Origin: Aureobasidium sp. EXF-3400
Lineage: Eukaryota > Ascomycota > Dothideomycetes > Dothideales > Saccotheciaceae
NCBI GenBank assembly: GCA_024195585.1
Contig: SWBL01000018.1
Span: 62,001 to 126,000 of the forward strand
Direction: 5' to 3'
Length of the DNA stretch: 64,000 nucleotides
This document shows, piece after piece, positions 30,578 to 41,743 of the stretch; position 1 is the stretch's first letter; the number at the start of each line of letters is the position of its first letter. The notes beneath the pieces were generated by a model. The model was not told where the DNA came from. It did no database searches and was given only the letters and a program-made list of their open reading frames with translations. The translations under genes and the position numbers were made by a program.

Positions 30578-31556
30578 ATTAGGGCGCGTATAGATTTGCA
30601 GAAGTGATAATGATAACCAGACCACGGTTTAACAAGACCATTTTAATGTACCAGACCTTTGTGTGATGTTCAGCCTGCGAAATCTCTCTTTCGGTCCATT
30701 TTCTATGGTTCGAAAGAATCTGCTCTTGTAGCAAAATTCTCCAACAAAGATTACGCAGTGCTAGCATTGAGCAGTTGATTTTGTCGATAGCATCAAGCAC
30801 AGTGAAAGTGCCCTGGCACGACTAGTTGCTCTTCACTCACAGAAGCTTTATCTTCCGGATTTGACGGAGACCTTAGTATCAAAAGGCTTGACTTTGCCAG
30901 CTTGCACCCATCAACAGCCTACCACAAGCTAGATAGATCGGGCCAGGCAGAAGCCTCCGATTTTCAGGACACACCACCTTCGACGAGGATTGTTTCGCAA
31001 GACGACGTGCCATGCTCATTCGAGAAAGACCAGGCATTGCAATGGCCGCTCAAGCCAATGGGAACCAGGAATAAGAGGACACGGTCAGTGACCTTTAGTA
31101 CCTTGATCTCATTCCTTATGCATGGCCCACAGAGGATGCCGACAGCACTCACGATGAGCGGAAAACAAAGCTGGGATAGCGAGATACGAATTCAGGATCA
31201 GTGACCTCGTTGTGGTATCGGGGCGGGTCTCAATGGAGTGACGTGGCTGGATGTCGAGGAAATATGAGCGACCGCTTCCAATGTCTCACTTGCTGGGAGA
31301 TACGTATGTGTTGACGGAGTATTCTAGATCACGCCACTCGGACGGATCAATGATTGATGTTTGTGCACTGTGAACGTGTGGGAGGTCAGTATCTGGAGAC
31401 TATCATGGAGTGAAAGGTCTGATGACAAAAGATTGACTAGTCCTCTACACTCTAAGGCCTCCAAGTATCCAAAAAATTTCCAACTGTCACATCCAAAAAT
31501 TCTTCCAGGTCGAAGCTTGACACAACCATCTCTTCATCTTCATATCAGTTCATCAA
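30578..31556. other. Intergenic between convergent transporter and sphingomyelinase-like genes
   Basis: Contains the 3' ends of both flanking genes. A frame of about 100 codons near 30902-31204 has no motif, conserved start context or splice sites that I trust. Nothing else seen. Confidence 0.5.
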
Positions 31557-33552
31557 TCAAGAAGTGGTGCCATTGACAGTTTCACTCATGAAACTAGCAC
31601 CAAGTTGCTTCTCGAGAACCTGCTGGAAAACACCAATGTTGTCAGTCAGCACACTCAAGATCTTGGCACCTGCAGAACCATCACATTCATCAGAATGAGC
31701 GGGGCTAGCGGCCACATCGCGCTTCTTGAAGTTAATTCCGGGTTTGATAGTCACACAGTTGTACTGAGATTCTGCTGCGCGGAGTTGGCAGATGGTGTCA
31801 GTCTTGCAGTCACCAGTGCAGGCAGATACGTCGTAACCACGGGATTTGCGGGCATTGTACTGTTGGAACACAGCATCGTTGTTCTGGAAGAGCGTGGTAA
31901 CGTTGTGCCAGAAAGCAGGTGTAAGTTCAGCAGATGCTGCAGTGACGGGAGGGCTAAGCTGGGCACCGTATTGTTCCTTGACAGAGTAGTACTTCTGCCA
32001 GGTTGGGCCATTCTGGTAAGTAGGAGAGGACAGATTGGCAATGTAGACGGTGTAGTCCAGGATACCGAAAGTAACGGGATCGACAGAGTAGACACGGAAA
32101 GTAGGATTGCCAGACGTGGGAGTCAGAGCAGGAGCAATATACGACACATCGATGGCGTTGGCAGCCGTCTGGGCCGTGTAATTCGAGTAAGTGATCATGA
32201 ACTCATCTCTGTGAGTGTGGCCGTAAAACTGCGCGACAATAGTGGCGCTGTATCTTGTGATAATCTGGTTGAAGTAGTTCGAGGCGTCGTGGAAAGTATC
32301 GCCGGATCCCATGGGCATGTGTCCAGTCAACCAGACGCGCTCGCCAGCCTTCTCAGCGGCGTCAAGTTCAGATACGAGCCAAGCCAATTGACCACTAGGA
32401 TCAGTCTCCATGGGCTCCTCGTACAACCAAAAGTTCTGCTTGTAGTACAGGTTACTGTTGAATGAAATGATGCGAAGGTTAGTGTTTGGGTTCTTGACCG
32501 AATAGGCGCCGAATTTGTCAGCTTCGGTGGCAGCTGCAGAACCAATCCATTTGGTCCAGGCAGTCGACAGAGTGTCATATACCCATTGACTCGAGATGGT
32601 GGTGTCGACAGCAGCAGGAGGGAAGCTGTTGACAGGAGCAGCATCGTGATTACCTACAACACCGTAGATAGGCATACCAAGAGTGTTCATGAGCGAGTAT
32701 GCATTGTTTAGATCACCTGTGACCTCAGTCTGGTTTACTAGCCAAACTGCGCCCTCAACCACATCGCCAGTGAAGAGAGAGAAGGCGGCGTCGGGTACAA
32801 GAGTCTTGATGGCGCTGTACATGCTCTGCTCGAGGATGCGTGGGCTGTCACACTTGTTGTTGCCGTAAGCACCGGCAGGGAACTGCGTGTTTCCTGGAGC
32901 ATCAGCAGCCGTGTACGGGCGGCAACAGATGTTCTTGGTACAGTTGTAGTTGGCGCCCGTTTCGTAAGAAAGGTCAACGTGGATGTCACTATAGTGGACG
33001 ACCTTCAGAGGGGTCTTGCCACTAGGTGGAGGTCGAGCAGCTCCAGCAGGCTTGGCCGAGGGGAACGAGACAGTATAGGGTGTCACAGCTGGGTAGTCGC
33101 AAAGTCCAAAGATGGTGCCGCAGAAGAGCTGAGCAGTGTGCGAGCCAATCTTCATCTGGCGAAGGTCGTGAGCCAAGATGGGCCCTTCGAGTCCAATTGC
33201 ACCAGCGCACACATCTGGATCCTCTGTCTACACACATGTCAGATCTCAAGAGCGGCATGCAAGCCCTCCAAGAGAACTTACCCCAAGCGACTGGCAGACT
33301 GAGGTGATGACATCGACGAAGGCATCGTTTCCAACGTGGGCAAGAGCTTGGAGGACACCCAGCAGAGACTTTTAAATTTAGCTCATGTCGCTGCTAGTTG
33401 AGCTGTGAAGACCAGACCTGGCAAGCTGTACAAGTGGCAGCGTTCTTGATGTCATCCAGGATAGTGCTCACAGTATCCCTCTTCTGGATCGAAGTAGCAG
33501 AAATTGATTGTGCAAACAAAAAGCCCGCTGATACAAGAGGCAGGAGCTTCAT
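31557..33552 (-). CDS. Secreted acid sphingomyelinase-like phosphodiesterase
   Basis: Three exons (33418-33552, 33282-33368, 31557-33221) give 628 residues. The start chosen opens a signal peptide MKLLPLVSAGFLFAQSISAT; more upstream in-frame sequence is hydrophilic and is taken as leader. Residues about 25-115 form a saposin-type domain (TCTACQ, SVCQSLG, DVCAGAI, FCGTIFGLC). The calcineurin-like metallophosphoesterase domain follows: DIH at 153-155, GD at 224-225, GNHD at 262-265, GH at 372-373 and GHTH at 406-409, the full dinuclear-metal ligand set. Domain order equals acid sphingomyelinase (saposin, catalytic, C-terminal). It should be an extracellular or vacuolar phosphodiesterase on sphingomyelin-like or other phosphodiester substrates. 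Because fungi lack sphingomyelin, the natural substrate is open. Confidence 0.93.
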
Positions 33553-33618
33553 GATGGTCGAATATCCTGTGGTAGGTATGCTTGGAGAGTCTTCATCTCG
33601 CTCGTTCCTACCTTGACA

Positions 33619-33625
33619 TTTTATA
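33619..33625 (-). promoter_or_regulatory. TATA box of the sphingomyelinase-like gene
   Basis: TATAAAA on the minus strand lies about 67 nt before the chosen start codon, with an ATTGG (inverted CCAAT) just upstream. Position and match are good. Confidence 0.5.
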
Positions 33626-34339
33626 CTTGCCAATTGTGCTACGCGACATGTCTACCTCGACCAAGTCTTTGTCTGTAGTGCATGCTTGTGTCGATCGCCA
33701 GTCGATAGTCTCGCGCGTGCAAGCCATGGTCGCGACATGATAGAGCATCACAAGCACGAACATCATGCGAATCTTGGCACGTGTACTGGACACAGTCTTT
33801 TAACTTGATGTCGACGCGAGATAGGCTGAGAAAACTTGCATGTTTGAATTACAGGAGAAGAAGTTGTGCTTTGATCTGCAGACTCGCGAGGCGGGTGATG
33901 AATCCTCGGACTTTTGCAACCGAATCTCGCTCCAGATTGCCTCTCTTTGGCTGGGTCGATTGCACCTTCCGTCTTCTTCTAAGGCCTTATTTTATGCGAG
34001 CCAACCAGAACGCTTATTACAGCACATGTTCTTGAACTCATCAGACCTCATGTTCAGAACAGTTGGCAGGCCGGCTGATTGAGCGATGCGGGATAAATGC
34101 ATGCCGCTTAGTTACCTTGCGAACGACAAAAGCTACGCGTCTCAAGCACGTTTTCATCTATTCTTGAAGCACATCTCGCGAACAAGCGTCCATCTCATAT
34201 TGAATCTCGCTTGCATGACCTTCTAGCTTCCGTCGATACGCCAGGAACCATGAACTTAGTGCAGGTGATCTTCTATAAAGATGCAGCAGCGCATATGTTT
34301 CACAATCTCCAACAAGCCTAAGTCACAAAGCTAACCAAC
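33626..34339. other. Divergent promoter region, sphingomyelinase-like / phosphatase
   Basis: Two secreted hydrolase genes diverge from this spacer. TATA elements are visible near each gene (33619-33625 minus, 34274-34280 plus). No reading frame of interest. Confidence 0.55.
34274..34280 (+). promoter_or_regulatory. TATA box of the histidine acid phosphatase gene
   Basis: TATAAAG in CTTCTATAAAGATG, 66 nt upstream of the start codon at 34340. Confidence 0.5.
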
Positions 34340-36017
34340 ATGGGCCTCCTTACAACTGCCACCTTAGCCAATTGCTTGTTCTTGACCGCAAGTATCGCTC
34401 AAGCAGCTACATCTGACCCCACACAACAGCTGGGTGGAAACAGCCCATGGTTTCCAGGTCCCGATGTGAACAACATTCCTTACGAGGTGCCTGATGGCTG
34501 CTCTGTGGACATGGCCGCGTTCGTGTCTCGTCACGCCTCGAGGTATCCGGACCCAGGCGCCTACAATAGTTGGGTAGCACTCGCCGAGAAGGTGTGTTTC
34601 CCTACCGTGTAATATGTCGTTAAGCATAGTACTGAGAGAAACAGATTGAAGCTGCTCAATTCACTGCCACTGGAGACTACAGCTTCATCTCATCTTGGAA
34701 GCCTGTGCTTCGCAACCCGGCTGTCGAGATCTCAGACATCTCCATAGGAGGATACAAGGAGTTGTATGACATGGGTGTTGCTTATCGCTGGAGATACCCC
34801 GACTTCTATACCGAGAACACTCCCTTCTCAGTGTTTGCCAACCAATATCCCGCTGCACCAAGAGTCGTAAACTCTGCAAGGTAAGTTACACCTGCTGTCT
34901 CTTCTAGTGTTTAGTCTGATGAAACTTGCAAGACTATTTGCTAGAGGATACTTGGGACCCAACTCTACTTACGGTGATGTCTATGTGCTCAAGTCCAATG
35001 TCCCGGCATCCATCGCAAACTCTTTGGCTCCTTCGGACTCTTGTCCCACGTACGACGACAACGGTGGTGGTGGTAACCTCACAACCTGGAACAACTTGTA
35101 CTTGCCTGCTGTTACCAAACGAATCAATAGCCACATTCACGGCAACCTTAGCTTCACCGACTCCGACGTCACTAACTTCCCCTATTTGTGCGGCTTCGAG
35201 ACCCAGATCACTGGCCGCAGATCGCCATGGTGCAACATCTTCACTGACGACGAGCTCCGCAAGTATGAGTACGCCCAGGATCTGCGCTACTACTATGGTT
35301 CTGGTGAGTGAAGTCAACCTGAGGTTTAAATGCTCTCTTCTTGCTGACTAGTCTGATAGGTCCTGGGTCGGGCAAGAACTACACACTGATGCAACCCGTC
35401 CTCAACGCCATCGTTCAGAGACTTGTCGATGGCCCCAACAAGACCTATGTCAACAGCAACGGCCAGTCGTGGACACCAGGTCCGCTCATTCCCATGTTCA
35501 CCAACGATGGTCAGATCAACCAGCTTGTTTCCGAGATCGGTGTCTTTGATCAGCAGAAGCCTCTGCCTAGCACCAAGATCCCTGACGATCAGGTATCGAC
35601 CCCTCGGTTCTTCTTCTGACCTCGATCTTGCTAACACTGTTGTTTTCTCAACAGATCTACATTGCGAGCCACTACGTGACCATGCGTGGTACTATCAACT
35701 TCGAGCGCCTGACTTGCTCAAACCAAAAATATGTCCGCATCACACTCAACGATGCAGTCTATCGTAAGTCGATCGACTCAAAGTCATCAGATTACAAAGT
35801 TTAACAGTGCCTAGCTGTACCTTCTTGCCAGAACGGTCCTGGAAAGTCTTGCCCACTTGAAAGCTATGCTGCACTCATTGCTCAAAAGAGCCAGTCCCAA
35901 GGCAGTTTTGTTCAGACCTGTGGTATTACCAACTCGACTGCTGCTGCAACGAAGACAAACACTGCTACCTTCTTGGTTGACAATGCCTTGTCTTGGGAGT
36001 ATGTTGTGAAGCCTTAG
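34340..36017 (+). CDS. Secreted histidine acid phosphatase (phytase-like)
   Basis: Six exons (34340-34591, 34645-34880, 34933-35303, 35360-35592, 35655-35763, 35815-36017), all GT-AG, introns 51-62 nt, encode 467 residues, the usual length for the family. A signal peptide covers about residues 1-22. The catalytic motif RHASRYP is at 64-70, with nucleophile His65. Several Asn-x-Ser/Thr sites suit an extracellular glycoprotein. Cys at 401, 413 and 436 lie in the C-terminal part, as in fungal phosphatases. The second catalytic motif, normally HD or HAE, reads FTNDGQIN with N335-D336, so the Asp proton donor is kept but the His is replaced. The protein probably releases phosphate from organic esters outside the cell, unless the Asn change alters activity. 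Last-exon acceptor CCTAG at 35814 was chosen because it restores the Cys-rich frame. Confidence 0.9.
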
Positions 36018-36144
36018 GTGACTGACGGAAAAATTGTAGATACTTTTTCTTAGATTGTATAAACCCAACGCTATAGTTCCATTCTATAGTTTGATTGTAT
36101 CATCACAGCAGCTATCAAGACTAGATATTGTGACGTGTACCAAT

Positions 36145-36177
36145 GTTTTCGGCCGATGATGGGTTTCGGCCGAAAAC
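36145..36177. repeat. Perfect 12-bp inverted repeat with CGGCCG cores
   Basis: GTTTTCGGCCGA (36145-36156) and TCGGCCGAAAAC (36166-36177) are exact reverse complements with a 9-bp spacer. It lies 128 bp after the phosphatase stop and 96 bp before the dehydrogenase start. It may be a binding site for a Zn2Cys6 factor (CGG/CCG half sites) or an RNA hairpin in the phosphatase 3' end. Confidence 0.75.
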
Positions 36178-36272
36178 TTGAGATACGGCGATCATCACAT
36201 AAAAGCACCTTGAGTGTCGACATCTGCAACAAACCTCAAGATCAACACCACTCTAGGTGTCCATATAGGAAG

Positions 36273-37460
36273 ATGTCTGGATACATATACACCGGCCCGG
36301 TACCTTGTGATATCGAATCGACGCTTCCACACTGAAGGGCAAAACTGCTGTTGTGACTGGCGGTATGTTGTTCTTACTCCCAGACGATATTTAGATATTG
36401 ACGGCTACAGGCGCGAACGATCTTGGTGAAGGATATGTTAGAGCTCTTTTTAAAGCTGGGTAAGCCAGGTACACATTTCGTCTTCAAGTAAAGCTTTGCT
36501 AACACTACCTCACAAAGTGTGAACGTGTGTTTCGGCGACCTGGAAATTGAAGGTGGGAAGAAGCTCGGGTCCAAGCTGGGTGGGTAAAGACAATCAACCA
36601 AATCTACGTACATACAAATATCGATGTTCTGACCTGATACTGTAGGACGAAGTTTGTCAGATGCGACACCACGAGTTGGGAAGACCAGGTACACCCTTTC
36701 GACGCAGCAAAAGCCTTTTCTCCGACCAAAGAAATCCACCACGTCGTCGCCAATGCAGGAATCTCGACCAAAGACGAAGTGTTCAGACTCGATGGTAACA
36801 TCAGCTGCCCTGGTCTTCTCATCACACCAACTAACAGCAATGCAGAGAACAGAGCCCAGAAGCCAGATCTCAAGACCATAGACGTCAACTTGAATGGTGT
36901 TCTCTACACCACGAAACTATGTCTTCACCATTTCATCAAGCAAAATGGGCAGACTCCTTCACAGCAGCAGGGAGATACTTGTCTCATCTTGATCGGATCT
37001 GGTGCTGCATCTTTGGACGTGGCACGAACACCACAATATGAAGCTACCAAGTGGGCGGTCAGAGGTATCATGCATTCGCTGAGATGGACTGCGCACTTCC
37101 ACGGTAGTCGAGTGAATATCATCTCGCCATGGTAACTCTTTCTCCTTTGTTTGGTTCAACTCTGACAGTAATTGACTTGATAATAGGGATGTCAAGACCA
37201 AGATCCTCTCGGAAGAAGCCTTTGAGCATGTAAAATCCAAGGGCGTTGACTTCGCAACCGTGGAAGATGTTGGCCAGTGTCTATTGAGGATTCTGAGTGA
37301 TCGCGAGGTCAACGGGCACTCATTCTTTTTGTCACCGAGAAAGTGGGCTAGCAGAGGATATGTCGATTTCGACCTTGAGGATTACGAGGATGAGCTTCTG
37401 AAGGAAATCCAAAAGGCTCAACTCACAAGTGCATCGCCAGAAGATGGGTTGTTTGTCTGA
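36273..37460 (+). CDS. Short-chain dehydrogenase/reductase with a broken N-terminal frame
   Basis: Six exons (36273-36362, 36411-36459, 36518-36583, 36646-36794, 36846-37131, 37187-37460) with GT-AG junctions. From exon 1 onward the protein reads GKTAVVTGG, then ANDLGEGYVRALF (Rossmann glycine motif), VVANAGIS (NAG motif), IGSGAAS with the catalytic Ser, and YEATK with the catalytic Tyr and Lys; it is an SDR of the 15-hydroxyprostaglandin-dehydrogenase-like kind. The start codon frame MSGYIYTGPVPCDIESTL runs into TGA at 36333 before the glycine motif. The frames meet only if one base is added near 36325. The exons total 914 nt, one short of a multiple of three. It is either a natural pseudogene, a base-call error, or a gene with an unusual 38-nt intron. 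Substrate unknown. Confidence 0.75.
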
Positions 37461-37547
37461 GATAGATTAGAATGGAAGAGGTGATGAGAAACATGAAGTC
37501 TGGAAGGTCCACGAAAGATACAATGTTGAGCGGCACGAACCTCTAGC

Positions 37548-38120
37548 TCAGTTCAACTTGCCCGTCTTGTAATTGTATTTAGAATATCGAGGGTTTGTGT
37601 GTGGATCCTCACCACCCCAATCTCGTTCTTCCTCCTCCTTGAACTCAAACCAATCCATATTGGCGATCTCCAAGTTGCAGCAGATACAATCTGCCATCTC
37701 GACTCCACAACGCAAGACTCCAACCGTTGACTCGTCTTCATAATCTTCGTCGTCGGTTGCGTTCAATGATCTTCCAGCTTGCAGGTACACACAAAGAACG
37801 CCTTTAGTATCCCAGTCTTTTTGATCGGCCACGATAAAGAAATGGGGATGCATTTCGTTGTCGTCTTCTTCGCTGGCTTGGATGTGGTGATCGTAAACGT
37901 CTCGAAGTGCGTGACCAGAAAAGTCTGGCTGGGTTGCAAGAATGCAGTTGCTTGTTGTCCAGTCGCCAGTGTTCAAATCGTCGAGAAATCTTTGTTGCTC
38001 TTCATGATCCAGAGGAACCAAGAAATATGCTGCAAAGCTGCTGTGCAATGAATCGTGTCCAGTGTCGCCTTCCGGAGGGTAGAATGGTAAAGTGTCTGCA
38101 AGCTCTCTGGTAGAGGTCAT
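37548..38120 (-). CDS. Acidic single-exon protein of unknown function
   Basis: 190 residues, intronless, ATG at 38120. It has no signal peptide or membrane segment. Composition is Asp/Glu-rich in the middle (ASEEDDNEM, DDEDYEDES) with a Cys pair CICC near residue 145 and a final segment MDWFEFKEEEERDWGG. The pattern of an N-terminal variable part, then a strand-rich core ending in NLEIANMDWFEF, recalls uncharacterised fungal proteins of the DUF6924 kind, but I cannot confirm this. It is convergent with the dehydrogenase; only 87 bp separate the two stops. Confidence 0.7.
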   Translation of the reverse strand: MTSTRELADTLPFYPPEGDTGHDSLHSSFAAYFLVPLDHEEQQRFLDDLNTGDWTTSNCILATQPDFSGHALRDVYDHHIQASEEDDNEMHPHFFIVADQKDWDTKGVLCVYLQAGRSLNATDDEDYEDESTVGVLRCGVEMADCICCNLEIANMDWFEFKEEEERDWGGEDPHTNPRYSKYNYKTGKLN

Positions 38121-38861
38121 GTTTCAAATTCAGGTGTTAGATATATCGTTGAATCTCCAGCTGAGGCGCCTGTTGATATAGGCATATTGTCCTTAGGCAA
38201 CAGTCGTGTCTGCTGCCTGGCTGGTGATCTCATTGCCTGAATCCTTCGCGCGTTGTCTTCGCGTCAATCTTGAATCTGATGATATTTCGTCTACGACAAT
38301 CGCAATTAGCACAAGGAAGCGCTTGTCAGTTGTGGAAGGGCCTTTGGGCCGATATATTCACATCTGCATTCCGCCAGTATGTAGCAGCTCCTCACATATC
38401 TGCTCGATCGAGTCCAATTCGTGATCTGCGGTCTTAACTTCCTTCTTGAACTTCTTTCTGTAAGCTTCGGAATTCTTCTTGGTGACAAGAGCCAGGACGT
38501 CCTTTCGCTTGTCAACAGAGGCGTCGTGTATGATGGGATGACGCGAAAACCCCGCCACATGCGTACTACCAGAGTCACTCAGCGATTGCTATGTTGTTCA
38601 GCGCTGCTGAAAGAAACTGTTGAAAATATCGTGTTGATTCTTCGCTTGCATTTGAATTAGCAAAGCTCGTGATTCAGTATTGAAAACGCCCTCCCATATG
38701 CCAGTTATCCATTTTTGTCGACAAAAGGTACACCCATCCACCAACGCCATTGCTCGCCTTAGTTGCATAACGGGAAAAGGATCATCATTCCCACAGCATT
38801 GCCCGTCCACTGATTGTATGCTCGTTTCTTCTCTTCTATGGACCCTGATATGGTGTTGCGC
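38121..38861. other. Intergenic with a weak minus-strand coding signal
   Basis: Between the acidic protein and PNO1. On the minus strand at about 38358-38558 a frame reads KRKDVLALVTKKNSEAYRKK and then HELDSIEQICEELL, which looks like genuine helical protein, but it lacks an ATG and ends after 66 codons. It could be the last exon of a small gene or a remnant. Confidence 0.35.
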
Positions 38862-39730
38862 TTAGAAGCGCTCCTTCATTCTCGAAGCAACAGTTCTGAG
38901 GTTGCCGTAGACCTTGGCTGGTGGGCTACCAAGAATGAGCGAAACGATGGCAGTACGAGCCATGTGGATGTTCTTGAAGCCTGAGGAAATCGTCAGTGTC
39001 TTGCGATAGCGAAATCTTCCGATACAACATACCACCCAGAATGTGGATTTTTGAGTCTGCGAGCACGACACGAGTTTTGCTTGCGTTCTCGATAGCGTGC
39101 TTGGTCTTTCCGTCCTTTCCAGCAATTCCTAGACGAAATTAGTACGATTTTGGCAACCAGATGTATCGAGCGACACTTACTGCCGATAGCTCTGCCGAGA
39201 TGTTCGCCCTGAAGTGTCTTGACATCTTTGATCTCGAAGGTCTCAATGTACAGATCATCCAAACGTAGCAATGCAATAGCATCGTCTAGATCGAAACCCA
39301 AGCAGAAAGCGTGAATAAAGTCTGCACCCTTTTGCAAAGCTCCAGTGTCTTCGGTGAATCTGCTTGTACGAAGCTCGACGTTCTTGTTCTTGGTGTTGAC
39401 TCTGCATTGCAATTTGAGATGTTCGACCAGGGGAGGGTAGACCTTGGGCCAAGCGTTCTTCAAAGGAGTCCAGCGGTGAGGCGGCACGGCGACCTTGCGA
39501 GATTCGGAGCGAACGTGGGCATTGCTTGCCTTCTCGGCAGCGAAGAGCGGTTGTGAGTCGACGGTCATGGCTGTGTCTTCTGTAGGTTGAGCAGCATCCT
39601 GAACGGCAGGGGTATCGGTGGTGCTGATGAGCATTTCGTCGTCGTCATTGTTGGCAGCGACGGGTGTCTCGTGCAGGTTCTGAGCAATGTCCTCGGGGGC
39701 AGCTCTCTGAAGAGCGGTGGGTGCGGGCAT
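38862..39730 (-). CDS. PNO1: Pno1/Dim2, KH-domain 40S ribosome assembly factor
   Basis: Three exons (39181-39730, 39033-39128, 38862-38980), introns 52 nt each (GTAAGT and GTATGT donors), 254 residues. Residues 1-70 are Ala/Asp/Thr-rich and disordered. The conserved part starts at VPPHRWTPLKNAWPKVYPPL and runs to the KH domain with GKDGKTKHAIENASKT and the terminal block SPPAKVYGNLRTVASRMKER. This agrees along its length with Pno1/Dim2, which binds the 3' end of 18S rRNA, recruits the Dim1 methylase and regulates Nob1 cleavage. Two exon junctions fall inside the KH region. The call is firm. Confidence 0.95.
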
Positions 39731-40248
39731 GGTGGTATTGGTCCGCAAAAAAAGCGAGAAGCGTATATGACTATGCGTGTACTTTGGACAGTGTAGCTCT
39801 GGGCGTGCGGCAGAATATCGAAGTGTTTTGGAGTGAATGGCAAGGATGGTGGTGAGGCGCAAAAGCGTCAAAAATTCGCGAATACTTCTTACAGCCGAAC
39901 TGTATGGCGGAGACTTTTTTGCCGCTCTCCGCATTCAACCCTGACCCGCCAAGCAAACACAAGGCGGTGAGGGAACACTTTCGCATCTACGCTTAGGACA
40001 CTCACATGCTAGAAAGATCAAGGAAAACAAAGGAGGGAATAAGATCGATAGAACGCTTTTCGCGCTGATCGTATTAACTTTTTCTCCACTCTGTGTTTCT
40101 CTCAGTGCACTCTTCGTGCCGGGTATTCGTTATGCTGCCTCCGTGCCATTTAAGATGCGCCTGTACGCCATATGAACCCAAATCAAATCCATCGTGCCTC
40201 CGTCATTCGAAGCTGCTCGATTGTTTCCGTAACGTTTGATGACGACGT
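39731..40248. other. Intergenic: PNO1 promoter and TFIIA gamma 3' flank
   Basis: Both genes are on the minus strand. No additional coding or repeat signal seen. Confidence 0.6.
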
Positions 40249-40820
40249 CTACTTCTTTCCGCTGTTGTGGGCAGAGTTGGCGTTCAGCAAGCTGACAATT
40301 CTGACCTTCTCGACCTCGATCTGCTGTGAGTTGTCTAGTTTGACCTTGACGTCCTTGAGTATGAAAGTCCACACGTCATCACAGAAACGGTACGTGTCCA
40401 GATGTCCCTGTGAGCCTGGTTAGTCTCAAGAAGTCATGAAGAACAAGTACTAGTTGGTGGCACGAGGCTGGAATATGCGCTGGGCTGCCCGGATCACGAT
40501 GGGTGGAGAGAGAGAAAGATGACAGAAAGAGGTGCGCCTAGTTTTGGACTTGTAGGGAAATGGTCTCCTACCTTGAAGCTCATTCTGGCCTTGACCTTTT
40601 CACCAAGCACCTGCGCGATGGCCTTGTCAAAGTTGGTCATGATCTTGATGGCGAGCTGAGGCTCGATACGACGACTACTGATAAGATCGTCCAAGGTATC
40701 TGCAAGTGTGCCGCCGATGCTGTACACATCCTTCTCAGCACAATGTTGGATGGTGATGAGTTCAATCGCGATTTACCTCGCATTGCGATACATCTCGTGA
40801 TACATGCTTTGCTCAGCCAT
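40249..40820 (-). CDS. TOA2: TFIIA small (gamma) subunit
   Basis: Three exons (40777-40820, 40572-40719, 40249-40407) give 116 residues. Exon 1 is [14 protein letters not shown]; splicing to acceptor GTACAG gives [14 protein letters not shown], then [17 protein letters not shown] (four-helix part); exon 3 gives [20 protein letters not shown] (beta-barrel part). The second intron is 164 nt, longer than others here. This is the small subunit of the general transcription factor that stabilises TBP on TATA DNA. The match to Toa2 is continuous, and the length is normal. Confidence 0.95.
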
Positions 40821-41743
40821 GATGGAGATCGACTGCTGTGTAATGCGCGAGCCGCTTGGTGAGTGAGTCTGTAACGTGGTGATGCGCAAATGATGTTGCG
40901 CACAAGGGGAGAAGAATAGAGGTCGCTGTCGCCTCTGTCAATGATGGATGTTGTTTGAATCAGCCCTGCAGGCAGCCACGGCTTTTCCCGCTCAAAGCAT
41001 TCGGCCAGGCAGGTACTTCATTACTTTGTCACTTTGCCCTTCTCTCAGCGTTGACGTTACAGATGATCTTCACTGACTACTTTATTCACAGCAATTTGCA
41101 GCGCTTCTACCAATATCAAAGAACTGGACATTGTGACCGTTCATTCCCGTGCCTGGTCACATTGCCGGGGAGATCCAATCTGTCTTATCTTATCTCTTTG
41201 ATCAAATGTATCCCTGCAGGAGGTCGGTCCCTTGATTTGCCGATCGCTTCACTTAGAGGACGGTTCGCGTAGCCGTTTCCGGGTGGAAAGGGCAAGCAGG
41301 GCAGCACCGGTTGCGTAGAAATCAAGATCTGACGTGACAGAGCCTAGACACAGCCTAGAACGAATCGAGCACAAACATGGCTGAATGATTGGATCAAGGT
41401 TATCTCGCGGCGCGATCGCGCCTTCGTGTCTAGTGCACGAGCACCTCGAGATCGTGAGTTTGCTCAATTCCTCCGGCTCCGAGCGCCCAAAATTGCAGTG
41501 TAGATATCATGGATCTGGGAGCTAGGACACTTTTCTCTCTCAACTGTTTTCCATTAGTCTTGTCGCCGACCTTTCTCTCCCTTTCAACTTTCCATTCTCG
41601 ACTCACTCCTTGTCCCCGGTACACTTCAATTCTTTGCGCTTCGTGACAACCAGTGTCCAATCCACCGGACCGAGACTCCGTCGCCAGCCATCACAGTACT
41701 CGCCTCGCTTTTCTGAAACAAACGCTAGAATAGCTATTGTCAT
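40821..41743. other. Intergenic: divergent promoters of TFIIA gamma and ARA2-type gene
   Basis: About 920 bp. A pyrimidine-rich stretch near 41530-41640 suits a transcription-start region for the rightward gene. No reading frame with support. Confidence 0.5.
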
